Shown here: piece after piece, positions 1 through 13,409 of the stretch
Position numbering within the stretch: position 1 is the stretch's first letter
Layout: every line of letters begins with the position of its first letter
Assembly: GCF_040412425.1 (NCBI RefSeq)
Contig: NC_089782.1
Coordinates: forward strand, 21,093,122 to 21,157,121
DNA: 64,000 bases
Origin: Macrobrachium rosenbergii
Taxonomy: Eukaryota > Arthropoda > Malacostraca > Decapoda > Palaemonidae
Direction: 5' to 3'
Position numbers and translations under genes: made by a program
The notes under the pieces: model-generated
What the model was told of the DNA's origin: nothing
What the model saw: the letters and a program-made list of their open reading frames with translations, nothing else
The model's database searches: none

Positions 1-3000
1 ATTAATTTAACTGATAAATTTTATAGAATTTTCCGAGTCACAGAACCTTTAATACCGTTTCATGGAAAGTATTATCTTCCAACTGTTTTTTAGGATTGTT
101 TTTAGGAAGTGAACCATAAAAATACTGGAACGGAATCATTACCATGTTTTGAGCAAACCAACAGGCAAGAGTGACAAGCTGTTCTGTCAAAAAGTGCAAT
201 TATATGAACCCCTTGTCACACATTTAGATCACACTCAAGAAACATTGCTTTTATGACTGTTCCACAAATCAATTTAGCTTCAGGAAAACATAAGGAGGCA
301 TATCGAGTTTTGCTCTGTACTGCATTTTGTCAAGCACACCAACCAAAACAGAGAGTTTTGTCCAACACAAAAGCTGTTCTTTATACAAGATTTTCTGCCA
401 GTAAAATTAATTTCATTTTCTAGTTTTATAAATAAGAATCTTCCTGGTATGATTCATTTATCTAACGTGCGAATAATTGCATAATAATTATATGGATTTT
501 GAAAATACCAATGTTTTTTGTTTTAGGTAAGAAAAACAACTTCTTGTGTTCAGTTGGCAGAACAATCAAATGTTTAGTAATCGGAGCGCTAACTGACATT
601 TCAGTTTCCGAACGCCAACTATCAAAACAGATCACATATTTTAAAGAAAAAATATGCCTTAAATTATGCAAATATTTTCTTTAGTGGGATTAAAACCTAG
701 ATGATAAAAAGACAAAGTGCATCTGTGTATTTAGAATTTTTTTTATTCATATTCAGTTTTTTTTTTATTTACCAAAATCAAAATCTAACCAAGCCTCAAG
801 TGTTAAGTCAAGTGTGTGGTGTGTGAACTGGAAAGCCTTGTGGGAGGCATTTGCCGCCTTGGTACCTACGAACGCTAGATCTGTTTTTTGGTTCTGGTCT
901 ATTGGGGAAAAGAGAGATGGTGGGATTTGGGAACAAAATAACCCTCAGTCAATTATTGCAATGGTAAAATTCAAAAATATTAGTTTTAAGTGCTTAATTT
1001 AAAGGGATATAATGTTTCACTAGATAGCAACGCTGGTTATCCGATGATTTCTTGTATATCTTGATAGATTTTGGATTAACGAAAAAAACACAATTAAATG
1101 ATTGCAATATAAGAGAGGGTCGAGTCAGCAAGCTCCGGCCCTACAGACATGACGGACTTTTCCAGAGTTCGGACCCTTGTACATTCGTTATGCATACCTA
1201 TTTATTGACAGTGGTACGCGAGTATGATCCCGTGCTGGAGGATGGCGTAGCTAAACGTGGGTTTTATTTCCCCTAGGCTCTCTATTATACACGCAGTAAA
1301 GAACAGATATATGGATATGCCTTACGTTTTAGGAAATAGGATGGAAGAAAACTTTAATATAACGACGTGGCGGACTGTACTTCATGGGAAAGAGTTCCAA
1401 GTTCGAAGTAGACAAGAATGGATGTTGGAATGGCCAGGTATGAGTTGGGACTGGCAGGGTTTCGTTAACAGAAATTACTGGTGTTAATACAGGGAGGTCA
1501 ATTAACGTACAATATAAAAGAAAATATAAAAGTCGAGATGAGTAAGGTCGGAGTTGGGTGGTTTGGTCGTGCCGTGAGAGAAAATGAGAGAAACCTATTT
1601 TGACAGTGAGACATTATAATTAATTAATGTTATTGTTCAACATTCAATTGCGAAAGCCTCTCGATTATTATCTTCAAGGAGCTCTATTGTATTAAACGCA
1701 GTAACTCTAAAACTGCGGTATTTACATAAAGACTTGGAAAGCAACAACAGACTTCATTATTTTTTAGTGCCGATACCGTAAAATATATGCCAAACATTGC
1801 TTTCCTTTCTTAAACGTTAATTACCTTATTAAAATACAAGCTTATCTCATATGGAATACTATGAATTGCCAGATTATATCATTATACTGCCCTTATACAG
1901 CATAACTACATGACCACAAAGAGATGAAACAGAATGCTCAAAAACGTTCACGAACATTATATTAAAAAAGAATAAATAACTGGGTAATGGTATTCCTCCA
2001 GACTCCTACTTCATCAAAAGTTTTGTCGACAGTAGCCTCGTCGTAGGTTCTGCTATTTCCTTCACAAAACTCGACTTGTTGGCTCACATTGGAGTTTCTA
2101 TTTCTTAGGCATTCATCCAGGTGGGAAAAAATGCCCAAGTGCTTTAAGAGACCCTGACCTTTGTGACGACTCACACCAGCTTTTAATTCCGTAGTCGCCC
2201 GGCCCTTTTTGCTTGACCCCCAAGTGTCGAAAACAAAAAGCAGACTTTTTTCCAAATATGTCCTCCTCCTTTCTAGAAAACGGAGAGATATTGCGGTTGA
2301 AAATCACCCACAAAATTTGACCTCACTTATTCCGAGAGCTGCAGTTACCTGTACTATATTTTTAGATACAAAGCTTTTTTTGTCCTCCCATCTACCACTC
2401 TAAAATACCAGGCGTAAACTGTTCTCTTTCCATCATTAAAAATATGCCTTTTTGAAGTTAATAGAAGGGACAGGTTTTTTGACTCATAAATTTGAAATTC
2501 AGTACTTGAATAACATATGCAGAAATACGTACTGATATTGTATTCACAGAAGTTCATTTCATTTTAGGTTATAACTTTATGACTTATTCATTCATTTGGA
2601 GGAAGTGAGTAGAGCTGAAGACAATGACAATTTGATATGTACTATTCATCTTGGTTGATAGTAAATGGAAGAGGCATGAATAAGAAAATCAGAAAATATC
2701 ATTGATGTTATAATAAAATTGCCTCTGCCATTTCTTTGATAATAACTACCCCTAAACCCAGATTTAATCAATTAATATTTGTCATCAGTTTTGAATTTAA
2801 ATTACGAGATTATCATGAGCATGTTCATATTTACATGTGAAGCAAAAATTCCATGCCTCTGCAATAATGTTTACGCAAATCATAATGATAAATGTACTGC
2901 AGGATTCTACACAAAACGGCTCTTGCTAAAACAAATAAAATGCCGGGAACATACAAATGTCAGGTTCTCCGATGAAAAACAATTTAGTTCTATCGCCGGT

Positions 3001-3329
3001 CAAATCTTATTCAGTTGATTGTGTATCTTAGAACAAAATAACAGAGCTGAAATGTTTACCCTCGTCGAGTTTAGAATTCTAATCCTGACCGGTGGAAGCG
3101 AGAATGCAACTATTGTTTTTATACCAGATTTTGCCCGGTGGAATCTTGTTACCAATGTTCAATTGGCCACAGTGTCTTTATTATTGCGTGTTCCAACTCA
3201 GCCTTTTTTCCTTTGTCGCTATTTTTTTAATATTCTTTTATTTTTCTATTTATTTTTTGTGGTCGGAAGACATATATTCCATCCTTTTTGTTTCTGATAA
3301 AGTTATTTAGGGCTCCTGTACATTCTTCT

Positions 3330-3332
<3 letters not shown>
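1..3332. other. Unique AT-rich stretch, no recognised gene
   Basis: No long microsatellite and no convincing gene. Short ORFs are scattered on both strands; the most protein-like is a 97-codon minus-strand frame at 1962-2255 with a mixed, charged composition, but I recognise no domain and the splice context is unconvincing. Around 1110-1490 the base composition is a little more balanced than its surroundings. Confidence 0.6.

Positions 3333-3380
<48 letters not shown>
3333..3380. repeat. (TC)n microsatellite
   Basis: Uninterrupted TC dinucleotide run of about 48 bp, preceded by a short CTT-rich lead-in. Confidence 0.97.
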
Positions 3381-3383
<3 letters not shown>

Positions 3384-3832
3384 TTTGTAACTAAGTGTAA
3401 ATCTAAGGATTTTTATAGCGTATTTCAAGAAAGTCTGGAATTTAAGTTGACAAGGCAAACAAAACCAGAAAGTTTTTTATTTATCATTCCGGACTAGGAA
3501 AGAGAAAATATAGCTTTTATGGGGAGATGAAAATCTTATTTCAATTCCGATTCTGTGAGCTTATGTGTCCCTTTGCGCTGAGGGGAAGCCAGACCCTTCT
3601 TTTTCTTCTTTCCATTTTATGTACAAATAGAAAATGTTAGAATTCTTCCGGTGACTAACCTTGACCTTACTTTTGCATATATTCTGTCGAATTCTTAATA
3701 TTTCCATTGTTTTCAGAATTAAGGTTCAGAGGGTGATTGCAATGTGATATCAGTGATACTGGGTGTTCTTTTATTGTCATTGTTCTTCATTTTTTTTATC
3801 ACACATTTTTCTGATATTTTCATGTCTCTAAG

Positions 3833-3833
<1 letters not shown>
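3381..3833. other. Unique spacer, no gene seen
   Basis: Single-copy-like sequence between two arrays. I see no ORF, RNA gene or repeat worth naming. Confidence 0.5.
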
Positions 3834-3889
<56 letters not shown>

Positions 3890-3915
3890 TTATATATATT
3901 TACATATATATATAT

Positions 3916-4002
<87 letters not shown>
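3834..4002. repeat. Compound (TC)n-(TA)n microsatellite
   Basis: A TC run to about 3885 passes into TA repeats that continue to about 4002 with a few single-base interruptions. Apparent ORFs here encode only alternating S/L or Y/I residues and are artefacts of the repeat. Confidence 0.97.
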
Positions 4003-4005
<3 letters not shown>

Positions 4006-4118
4006 AATCACTGTGTGATATATATATATATTAGATATTTATAAGTGACCTATGTGACCCTTTAAATATATTTAGGTTGATATTTCAAACCGTAAAAAAT
4101 GTCTGTGTATCTGTCTCT

Positions 4119-4210
4119 CAGTGTATATATATTATATATATACATATATGCATATATATGGTGTGTGTGTGTGTGTGCTTGTGCGTGTGTATGTGTGTGT
4201 GTGTGTGTTT
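4119..4210. repeat. Mixed TA/TG microsatellite
   Basis: An imperfect TA block passes into a TG block with CG-containing interruptions. Confidence 0.9.
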
Positions 4211-4776
<566 letters not shown>

Positions 4777-5317
4777 CAATTTAGAATCTACTGTTAACTT
4801 TTTTTTTTTACCACATAGCTTGTAATTGTAATAACCACGATGCCCTCTTGAGTTCTCGATTTCTTTTAACTTTGGATGTGCTTGTTACTAGGAACCCTTA
4901 TTCATCCTCATTGCCCTTATTCATCCGGTTAGTAATATTGCTCTCATAGTGGTGTTTGATGTTTTGTCTCCGTCAACGGTAAATGACCTGCCGTCGCTTC
5001 TTCTCTCGATCCTCATTCTCTGTCCCTGATCTGCGGGTAGCGTTTCTGTCATTATTCAGTTGAACTCAGGCGAGAGTTCTTCTCGTCGTGAGGCAGCCTC
5101 GTGGGGTCCGCGAGGCGACCTCTTCTCAAATTTACTCTGGGAAAATCATACATCCTCGGAGAGCATAGTTTAGAGAGTGCTTCTTTCATTTTTCGTCGAA
5201 ACTTTTGTATTTCTCATCTTTTCCGTCGTCGATAACCATTGCTGTTGTATCATCTATCTGAAGCATTTAATCAATTCTTATAATCTTTCATTATTTCAGA
5301 ATAGCATTCTTTCTCAT
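4777..5317. other. Unique spacer with short direct repeat and hairpin
   Basis: No gene seen. CCCTTATTCATCC occurs twice (4895-4907 and 4914-4926), a 19-bp-period duplication. GCCTCG (5096-5101) pairs with CGAGGC (5111-5116) in a more GC-rich patch. Confidence 0.5.
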
Positions 5318-5598
5318 TGGCTTTGGGACTGGTTACGGACCTTGTCGACAAGCTTGAGACCCGAGTTCGATCCCACGGAGCTGGTATGATTCTTAGAAGC
5401 CTGACTCCTGAAGAATCACTGTGACCCTGATGGTGTATGCAAGAGTTTCGTACTTCATCAGTAGTCACCTGTAGTGGACTACAGCCACGGCCACGGTAGA
5501 AAAGATTATGGTGCCACCAGTCGCATCCCAAAGTTGCGCTCTGAGAAATGGAAGGTTAACGCCTCTGGAGCCACCTAACCAAAGGAAAACGTAATGTG
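5318..5598 (+). mobile_element. Probable tRNA-derived SINE, degenerate
   Basis: The head resembles a tRNA gene. A GACTGGTTA segment like an A-box/D-loop lies at 5327-5335, and a good RNA polymerase III B-box, GAGTTCGATCC, lies at 5363-5373, with about 27 nt between, close to tRNA spacing. The acceptor and T stems are not preserved, so it is not a functional tRNA. About 210 bp of non-tRNA body follow, and the unit runs into a TA/TG microsatellite at about 5599, a common 3' tail arrangement for SINEs. Family is unknown; the 3' limit is inferred from where the simple repeat starts. Confidence 0.45.
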
Positions 5599-5712
<114 letters not shown>

Positions 5713-5747
5713 AATGAATACTTGCGTACACACACTTGCTGGAAGGC

Positions 5748-5749
<2 letters not shown>

Positions 5750-5792
<43 letters not shown>
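5750..5792. repeat. (GA)n microsatellite
   Basis: GA dinucleotide run with one slip near its 3' end. Confidence 0.97.
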
Positions 5793-5807
5793 TTTCTCAT
5801 CGGGGAG

Positions 5808-5922
5808 AAACCTGAAAAGAATATAATTTTTACCCAGTTGAAAAATGATAACGTTGTTGGCCTCCATGATTCATTGTGAATACCGATATTCTCATCAAAC
5901 CTGAGGATATAATTTTTACCCA
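5808..5922 (+). repeat. Short spaced direct repeat
   Basis: AAACCTGA followed within a few bases by ATATAATTTTTACCCA occurs near 5811-5836 and again near 5899-5922, about 87 bp apart. The intervening DNA does not align, so this is a spaced short repeat rather than a clean tandem copy. Confidence 0.6.
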
Positions 5923-5984
5923 CAAAATGCCTGAGTTATCCATGTTATTGTTCTTTTAGGGTTTTGTATAATTTATGTTCTTTT

Positions 5985-5988
<4 letters not shown>

Positions 5989-6049
<61 letters not shown>

Positions 6050-6061
6050 ATGTGTGTGTGT
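5989..6061. repeat. Compound (TA)n-(TG)n microsatellite
   Basis: TA repeats to about 6031 then TG repeats, the same order as the array at 5599. Confidence 0.97.
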
Positions 6062-7665
6062 AGAACAAACAGGAATATATATTTACTTCTGTGTCAACCT
6101 CTAGCTGAATAGTTGTTTTATCGCAATATATTTAAAAAAGAAAACAGGTAAAAATAAAATGTTAAGATAATGACGCGAAGTTAGTCAAAAGCGATACTTA
6201 TTATTTGCTGTAAGTAAGTTTACGCCAAAAATGAAAAACGAGGGATATGTAAGGTTTTTGCATCGAGCACACCTCCATTAAATTGGTTTTCCAGTGATAT
6301 ATAGTATTATTCTTATTTATACCATATCTTGAACGGTTAAACATGAAAGAGGTCGGAAAATGTGTTTATTCCTTATTAAAAGGACCCTATGTAATATTTC
6401 ATTTCTGTCATTTAAAAGTGAAAGTTCCTTTTTATTTTTAAATGTTTCAGGCGAGCACAACAATAAAAGTTGAAGATGAAAATTGCGGATTAAAGTTAAC
6501 CGAAAAAACGTTTATATACTCCCCTGTTGAAAAATAAGGTGTTTATTTTTCTTTCAGTTCAAACCTGTGCACGTAAAAAAAAAAAAAAAGGCCTTTCGTT
6601 TTAGCAGGAGCCACGTTTATACATACAGTGATGTGTTCTTTGAGTCAGCAGTCCTTTTTATTTAGTTTAACAAAAAATTAAGTCACTTATCTTGTAAGGG
6701 TTTAATAATGGTAGCACCACTGATATTGTAAGGGTCTTTTGGTGCTAGCATGGTCTGATGATGGTAGCACCAGTTCGTCAAAGTGGTAGTTCACGAGCAT
6801 GCAACGGAGTGGATTATTTTCAAAGACAATGTGACTAAGAGATGGAATGAGAAAATTTAAGTTAAACTTTGAGATTGTTGCGATTATACTTCCACACGTT
6901 AAGCCTCCTTCATGGGTCTGACATAATCATTCCAGCTCTGAATGTGCTGGTACCTACTCATGGGTAGGTAATACACACCCACCCACCCACTCTGAACAAT
7001 CCAGTATTGTGTTATTATTGCTGTGGCTTGTGTGTATATTAATTATAATCTGGCTACTTTTACATTTCTTTCGAGCAGAAATGAGGGTCAGCTTTTAGAA
7101 AAAAACGTTTTCTATTAAGCTTTTCTTCGCGTATTTCTCTTCAAATGCTTTAGTTTTAATGACGGGAAACGGATTTGTAGTTTATTAAGCAGTATTCATA
7201 GCCAACCCTTTATCGATTCCCGTTTTCTACATTCGGTATGTAAAATACACGGCTATAAAGATGTAATTATGTGATTTGATTGATAGGATAAAACATGACC
7301 GAATTCTTAAATTCTTGCAAACTATAATAAGATTATGTTCAAGTATAATCATGAGAACTCTAATCTCAGTGTTAAAAACCCATATGATTTGTCATAATAG
7401 CCGTTGATGTGATAAATGGACTTTTGCGCTTATAGGAATTCGTTCTTGTTTCCTGTTTTAAATAAAAAAAACCTTGGTTGTTATTATCGGCCTATAGAAA
7501 ACGTCGTACCAGTTAGAGTCACACCTGGGAAGCATGACTTTATTCATCCCTTTCCAGATTTAAAGGCTTTCAGTGGAAAGCGTATTAAAAACACGAGGAA
7601 AAAATGTTAAAATTAACATGGCGAAAATTACAATAAATGCAGAAGAATTTGTGGATGAGACCAAT

Positions 7666-7668
<3 letters not shown>
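6062..7668. other. Unique spacer with small hairpins
   Basis: No gene recognised. TACCTAC (6951-6957) pairs with GTAGGTA (6964-6970) across a 6-nt loop, and GGTAGCACC-type words near 6712 and 6766 lie either side of an inverted copy near 6741. A short CCCA-type repeat sits near 6976-6990. Confidence 0.5.
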
Positions 7669-7943
<275 letters not shown>

Positions 7944-8166
7944 TTTTTTTTAATTTTAACACTGTTGTATGATTTTGAATATTTCAAGCACAGTGAAGAA
8001 AGGAGAAATGCACTGAGATTCTGATGTGGTTGCATTCGATTCGTTATCAGCAGTTATACTCCCTCTGGGCTCGAGCAAGTATGTGAAGTCATTTTAATCC
8101 GCACTCCGCACCTGTTCCGTTGGAGTTTACTTATCATATTGCACCTTTCTAAAATTGTCCTCGTAG

Positions 8167-8275
8167 CACACATACAAGTACATACGCACAAAGACATATA
8201 TATGTGTGTGTGTGTATACACCTACATACTTACTTATCTATCACATACTTACATACGTACATACATATTATATGT
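8167..8275. repeat. Cryptic ACAT/TATG simple sequence
   Basis: Irregular mixture of ACAT, TACA, TATA and TG units. Confidence 0.8.
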
Positions 8276-8395
8276 ATAAATATTGTGATCAAGTTTTCTG
8301 TACTTGGCGTTCCTTACAATAAATGTGGCAGTGACCGCTGTACCTTTGTCTAAAGCCACCCTCTTTAGGGGAAACAGCTTAATTTATTACACAGA

Positions 8396-8398
<3 letters not shown>

Positions 8399-8492
<94 letters not shown>

Positions 8493-8542
8493 ATATATAC
8501 CATATATATACATCAATATGAACACACATATACATGTAAATA

Positions 8543-8609
<67 letters not shown>
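8399..8609. repeat. Interrupted (TA)n microsatellite
   Basis: Two long TA blocks (to about 8488, and about 8548-8609) separated by about 60 bp of degenerate TA/CA sequence. Confidence 0.97.
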
Positions 8610-8611
<2 letters not shown>

Positions 8612-9437
8612 CTTTTTTCCGCGTATGTAATTAAAGCAGTTGAAAGTATGGAATATTTCTGCACACGGTTCGTTCTTGATCCGGTGAATAAAGAATGAAC
8701 TGGATTGACATGTTTTCTGTTGAACCAACATGTTATTAGGGACACGGTTTACTGGTGAAGAATACATAAAAATAACTTATATGTGTTTGTCTTAATTGTA
8801 TTTAGGTTAGGGTAAAAATTAGTGAACACAAACCAAAAGGTGTACAGAATTTAACTTCTTTTTAGAAGAAATACTTGAACAGATTTTTTTCTCACAGGGG
8901 AGATATTGTAAAAAATGATCAGGTTCTTTAGTTAGACGTTAATGCTCTTAACCCTTTTCCAGGCCTAACCAAATGCTTAAATAATGTAATACGCAAGTAT
9001 AATAATATATAGTAATACTAAGTACCTCTAAATAAGAACGTAAGTGTTCTTCTCCCACATTCAAACTTTTGTCTATTACATTTGAAGGACTTTGAAACCC
9101 GTTCTACTATCTACAAACGTCATTTACCTTTGTATCCTTCAACGTAAATTGCTACCCTCTACGCCTTTATCTTCAAGGGCACAATGCTGTGTCTTAGCCA
9201 GGGCTTGAGCCATTCACCCAAACGGCTAAGTCCACACAATTTCAGCAAATTTTGGGCCCGGCCTGCTTGTTCATAAGACTGACTAATGAGTTCTATGACA
9301 ATAACAAGAGCGCAGTTGGTATTATTGGTCGCTGGGAGAGCAAACCCAAAATTCCTCCTCTGACGAAAGAGGGAGAAGAGAAGAGGAAGGCAGGAGGTGG
9401 AAAGGACCACGTCTGGAGGAGGCAAACTCCTTTCTCC
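8610..9437. other. Unique spacer with hairpin
   Basis: No gene recognised. CTTAGCC (9193-9199) can pair with GGCTAAG (9224-9230). An inverted CCAAT word (ATTGG) lies at 9324, leading into the CCAAT-rich segment downstream. Confidence 0.5.
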
Positions 9438-9438
9438 T

Positions 9439-9469
<31 letters not shown>

Positions 9470-9486
9470 TCTCCCCCTCTCCGCAT
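9438..9486. repeat. (TC)n microsatellite, interrupted
   Basis: TC-rich polypyrimidine run with TTCC and CCCC interruptions. Confidence 0.93.
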
Positions 9487-9489
9487 TCC

Positions 9490-9760
9490 CTTCTATATAA
9501 ACATTCGGCCAACGCGAACAAATACTATTGGTCGAATAAGTATATATCGACGCCAAGGCTTGAGAGGCAGTTCTAGTCCATATTACTTTAACTTCGTATG
9601 TAGATTGCAGAAGTTACATCAAGAGTTAGAATTAGATGGACGATGTCGAGTGAAAAACATTATCCATTTCAACGGTCTTCCAATAACGTTCTTCGTATTT
9701 ATTACAGATTTTCGCTCAGCCAATGGGCGGCGAGCGAGGGATTCCCAACGACCAATCAGC
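9490..9760. promoter_or_regulatory. Promoter-like segment: TATA-like site, paired CCAAT boxes
   Basis: CTATATAAAC at about 9492-9501 is a good TATA-box match. Further on, TCAGCCAAT (CCAAT at 9720-9724, followed by GGGCGGCG) and ACCAATCA (CCAAT at 9752-9756) lie 32 bp apart, a spacing compatible with cooperative NF-Y binding. Local GC is above the surroundings. No ORF with convincing coding character follows on either strand, and the TATA-like site lies upstream of the CCAAT pair on the + strand. Promoter activity is therefore inference only. Confidence 0.3.
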
Positions 9761-9969
9761 GACCTTCCTTTGTGCCAGCGCCATCTGAGAAAATCGTCCA
9801 AACTTCTTGTGGACTGCTTTCGCCTCAGTCCCAACCTCGCCTACTGGAAGACATGTTTTGAGATATTACATTCCCTGGTAATGCATTAGATTCTTGAATA
9901 AATCATTGGGCCCCTACCCTCCCCCTCTCCCTCCTAAGCAGCACCAACTCCTGTTTGACGGTTTTAAAT

Positions 9970-10063
9970 TAGGGGGGGAAGGGCAGAAGGGGATCCTTAT
10001 TGAAGAAGAAAGAGAGGAGGAGAAAGGGCCAGGGGGTAGTGGGAGGGGGGTGTCTTACGGAGG

Positions 10064-10115
<52 letters not shown>

Positions 10116-10191
10116 CAGAAATAACTAGGGGATGAGAGTGAAAGGCCTTAGAGACCAAGGGGAAATGGAGGGGAGGGTGGGGGAGGGGGGG
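9970..10191 (+). other. Polypurine tract with G-quadruplex motifs
   Basis: The + strand is almost all purine. It has a (GA)n core at 10066-10113 and several G-run clusters. The strongest has G-runs at 10170-10173, 10175-10177, 10079+100 to 10183 and 10185-10191, separated by single bases. A second cluster has runs at 10026-10028, 10032-10036, 10041-10043 and 10045-10050. Both satisfy the usual four-G-tract quadruplex pattern. The whole tract could also form purine triplexes. Confidence 0.75.
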
Positions 10192-10512
10192 TTAGGCAGT
10201 GTAGGTCTTTGATGATCGTGGCCGTTTGCTTGTTTTAAGGCCACCGAGGATAAAACAGGAACCTCAGTAGCCATGTATTAGCCTCTAATACTTCTTAGTT
10301 TTTCTGCTTAAGAACTAACAGGTTTTCCCTCATTTGGTTTTCTTTTCATTTGTGCCAAGACATACATTTACAAAAATAAAAGGTGAATATTTCCGTAAAA
10401 TATACCTTTGAAGTTCTCCAGACGAAAGACAGAATTTAAGGAAAGAAGGAAGACCTCTGTGAAAAAGAACTGAAAAGAAACCAGAAAAACGCTCGACATT
10501 GGTGAGAATAAG

Positions 10513-10517
<5 letters not shown>
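10192..10517. other. Unique spacer, no gene seen
   Basis: Ordinary AT-rich sequence between the polypurine tract and a TG array. Confidence 0.5.
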
Positions 10518-10550
<33 letters not shown>

Positions 10551-10552
10551 AT
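10518..10552. repeat. (TG)n microsatellite
   Basis: TG run followed by short GTAT-type repeats to about 10595. Confidence 0.95.
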
Positions 10553-10599
10553 AAATATAATGTCCGTGTATGTATGTATGTATTAGTATGTATATGAGT

Positions 10600-11965
10600 G
10601 AGAGAAAGAATGTCTTTAGGGGAGCATGTCTTAACCATGGTAACATCAGAAGACAATGTTTTTTCGTATGTGAGGACGTTAGTATATTTCCAATGGTTAG
10701 AGAAGGCTTAAGGTTTTCTTATGAATAGGAATATATGAAATATTTTTACCAAGAATATCGTTAAATGTCTGAAGATTACTTAGCTTTCTCCATTAATTTG
10801 TATTAATCTCTGTATATATTTTGATTTTTTTAAGCATTTGATAAGCGAGAATGTACATTTTCCTTGTTCGACCGTTTTTCACTGTTGAAACAGTGAAAGT
10901 TAACCATCTTTTAAGTTATAATTTCGTTGTTGTATTAGAGTAATATGGAGAGAATAGTTAGTGCGATTGTTTCTTTTTTCCATTTTCAAATAAAAAATAA
11001 TGCAAGTTATATATCTGCAAAGATAAAACAGGGCAGTTTCAGCTGACGTAACATACTGTATATGGAAAATACTTTTTGAAAGCAATTTACATTCAAACTT
11101 TCATGCCTTGGAGTATTTTTATGTGCAAGGTTTAACAAATTGATTATGTTATCCAAGAACAGTAATTTTCTTGACAGTTTTGTATGTTTATCGTTAATGT
11201 TGAGTGATAAGAAATAGAAGAAAAATTGACATTTTTTGCCTCCTTTCTTTCTCTATGTTGCGTTTAAGTCTCAGATGAACATTTTACTTTTTCCCAGGCC
11301 TCGCGAAATGAAGTGTTTGTTTTTCTTGACAAATTTTATAATTGACGATATACCTGTACTACAACAACACTGGTTTCCCTTTGTAGGTTATCCATACTTT
11401 CCACAGTACTTCACTTATTTATTCAAAATTTAGTGAACGTTATGCTGCGTTATTTACAGTTTTTTTTTATTTTTTTTTTTTAGGATAAAGCTTAGTAAAG
11501 ACAGCGAAAGATTTACATGCATGCTGAGTACATTTAATATGTGTTTTATCGTGGCGAGCCTACTGAACCAAAATTATCAAATATTTATAAATTTCTCAAA
11601 GCAATACAAGCACGGCATACGAGGGGTGATCATGATAGCCAATACAGGCCTTCCTCTTTGTAATAGATTAACTCAGTGGAATTTTAGATCAGTGATCAAG
11701 TAGGAAAGTCTCTTGGGAATAGCTGGTTGTTATCATTTTTCCATTTATTCATGGATTTATGTATGTTTATAAACTGAGGATGGATGATAATGTAATCATT
11801 CATTATTTCATCTATTTATATATTTGCATGACTTTCCGAGAAATGTAACAGCCAGAAAAGACTTTCCAAATAACTAGTTTGTCAAAAACATTTATACACA
11901 TTCTTTTGAAATTTAATGAAATTGTTTGCAACACGTGTGTGCTTATACATGCATACATAAATAGA

Positions 11966-11968
<3 letters not shown>
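10600..11968. other. Unique AT-rich stretch, no gene seen
   Basis: About 1.4 kb without a long microsatellite. ORFs are 60-65 codons and none looks protein-like. A poly-T-rich segment lies near 11460-11482. Confidence 0.5.
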
Positions 11969-12021
<53 letters not shown>

Positions 12022-12104
12022 CATATACATACATACATACATATACATATACACACACATATATATGTGTGTGTGTATGTGTGCACATATGTGTATATGT
12101 ATGC
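11969..12104. repeat. (TA)n passing into ACAT/TG simple sequence
   Basis: TA run to about 12016, then ACAT tetranucleotides, then TG-rich sequence. Confidence 0.95.
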
Positions 12105-12640
12105 AAGTACTGGCAGTTTTTATATGTAGATAGTGCTCTGTACAACGCTAGAGAGGCGATAAGAAGAGGATAACAAGTCTTTGCGATTGACTCCCTCATG
12201 AAATATTTCTGACTGCAGTTTGCAAGAAGATTCCTGACGTGCGATGCCTCAACAAGATAGTAGAGGCATATCGTAATACGTGCTCGAGATGTTTTCTAAC
12301 ATATGTCATCTGTCCATTTCGTGAATATAATGCTATCCACTTGCAATTCTCCGTTTTCTTCCTTATAAAGAACTTGGTAAGATATTTGTAATTTACTTTT
12401 CTGTGGCTTTCCTTAATTCCGTTTTTACTCTGTTATGTGAAAATCTTGTGTTATTTATTTTCCAAAAGATTGCCACGATTTATTTTTTCGCTATTATAAT
12501 ATCAATAGAGAAGGTCCCCTAAGGTAGTTAATATATCAACTTCCATTGGTCCAGTGAAGCTAAAATAGATAAGGGTATAGCATTGTAAATAACACATCCG
12601 TAAAAGCACGATAGAAAATTGTATTAATCATTGCACTGCA

Positions 12641-12642
<2 letters not shown>
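12105..12642. other. Unique spacer with 7-bp hairpin
   Basis: No gene. ATGCCTC (12244-12250) pairs with GAGGCAT (12263-12269). Confidence 0.5.

Positions 12643-12680
<38 letters not shown>
12643..12680. repeat. (TC)n microsatellite
   Basis: Pure TC run of about 38 bp. Confidence 0.97.
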
Positions 12681-12683
<3 letters not shown>

Positions 12684-13339
12684 CTCCAAAAACCCCGCAT
12701 GATGCACGGGCAAATAACATAGAGCTGAAATCATCCTGGGCGACACTAAAAATGAGATCGAGCAGAAGCCTTGCAACATTCAGTACTACACGACATCGCT
12801 TCGCCAATATTCCTTATTTTCTGCGGCACAGAGGAAATCCTTTTTCTTTCCCCCTAATTTTGAATAAGGTGGATTTTTCGTCGGGCCCCCACCCTTGTGT
12901 ACTTAATATCTTTTTAGGCAGTGTTTTTGAAGTGGGACACTTGTTCCGCTTTCAAATTTAAGGGCCTGGTGGTGTTTCACTTTTGTTGAACACACAGATA
13001 ATTTGCAGCGTTATGTTCCAGAATTTTGTCTGGGGATTTTCGCCAGTTCTTTTTTTATTTCTCTCTCGCTCTCTTTTTTTGGCGCGTAATACAGTTTAAA
13101 ACCACATATTGGAGAGGGTCCGGAAGTTTTTTTAATCCGCATTTCGCGCGCTTAACCATTTTGTCATTTGTGTAATAAGTCGTGCCTTTTTATTTACCTC
13201 TTCTACTATATATGTTTGTACCAAACCTATTGAGCCAAACTATTTTTCGTAAGTAGTATTATTTTAGTTTTTAACAATGTGGATTTCTGCGTAAGTGAAT
13301 AGCAAGAACAATAATTGTAATGCTTAACGCAACCAAATA

Positions 13340-13340
<1 letters not shown>
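12681..13340. other. Unique spacer, no gene seen
   Basis: Somewhat more balanced composition in the first 300 bp; a 69-codon + frame at 12752-12961 has no recognisable feature. Confidence 0.5.

Positions 13341-13409
<69 letters not shown>
13341..13409. repeat. (ATT)n trinucleotide microsatellite
   Basis: Uninterrupted ATT run, 69 bp, 23 units. Confidence 0.97.

Noticed and set aside
1962..2255. 97-codon minus-strand ORF as an exon
   Set aside because: Composition is protein-like, but there is no family resemblance and no convincing acceptor or donor pair around it.
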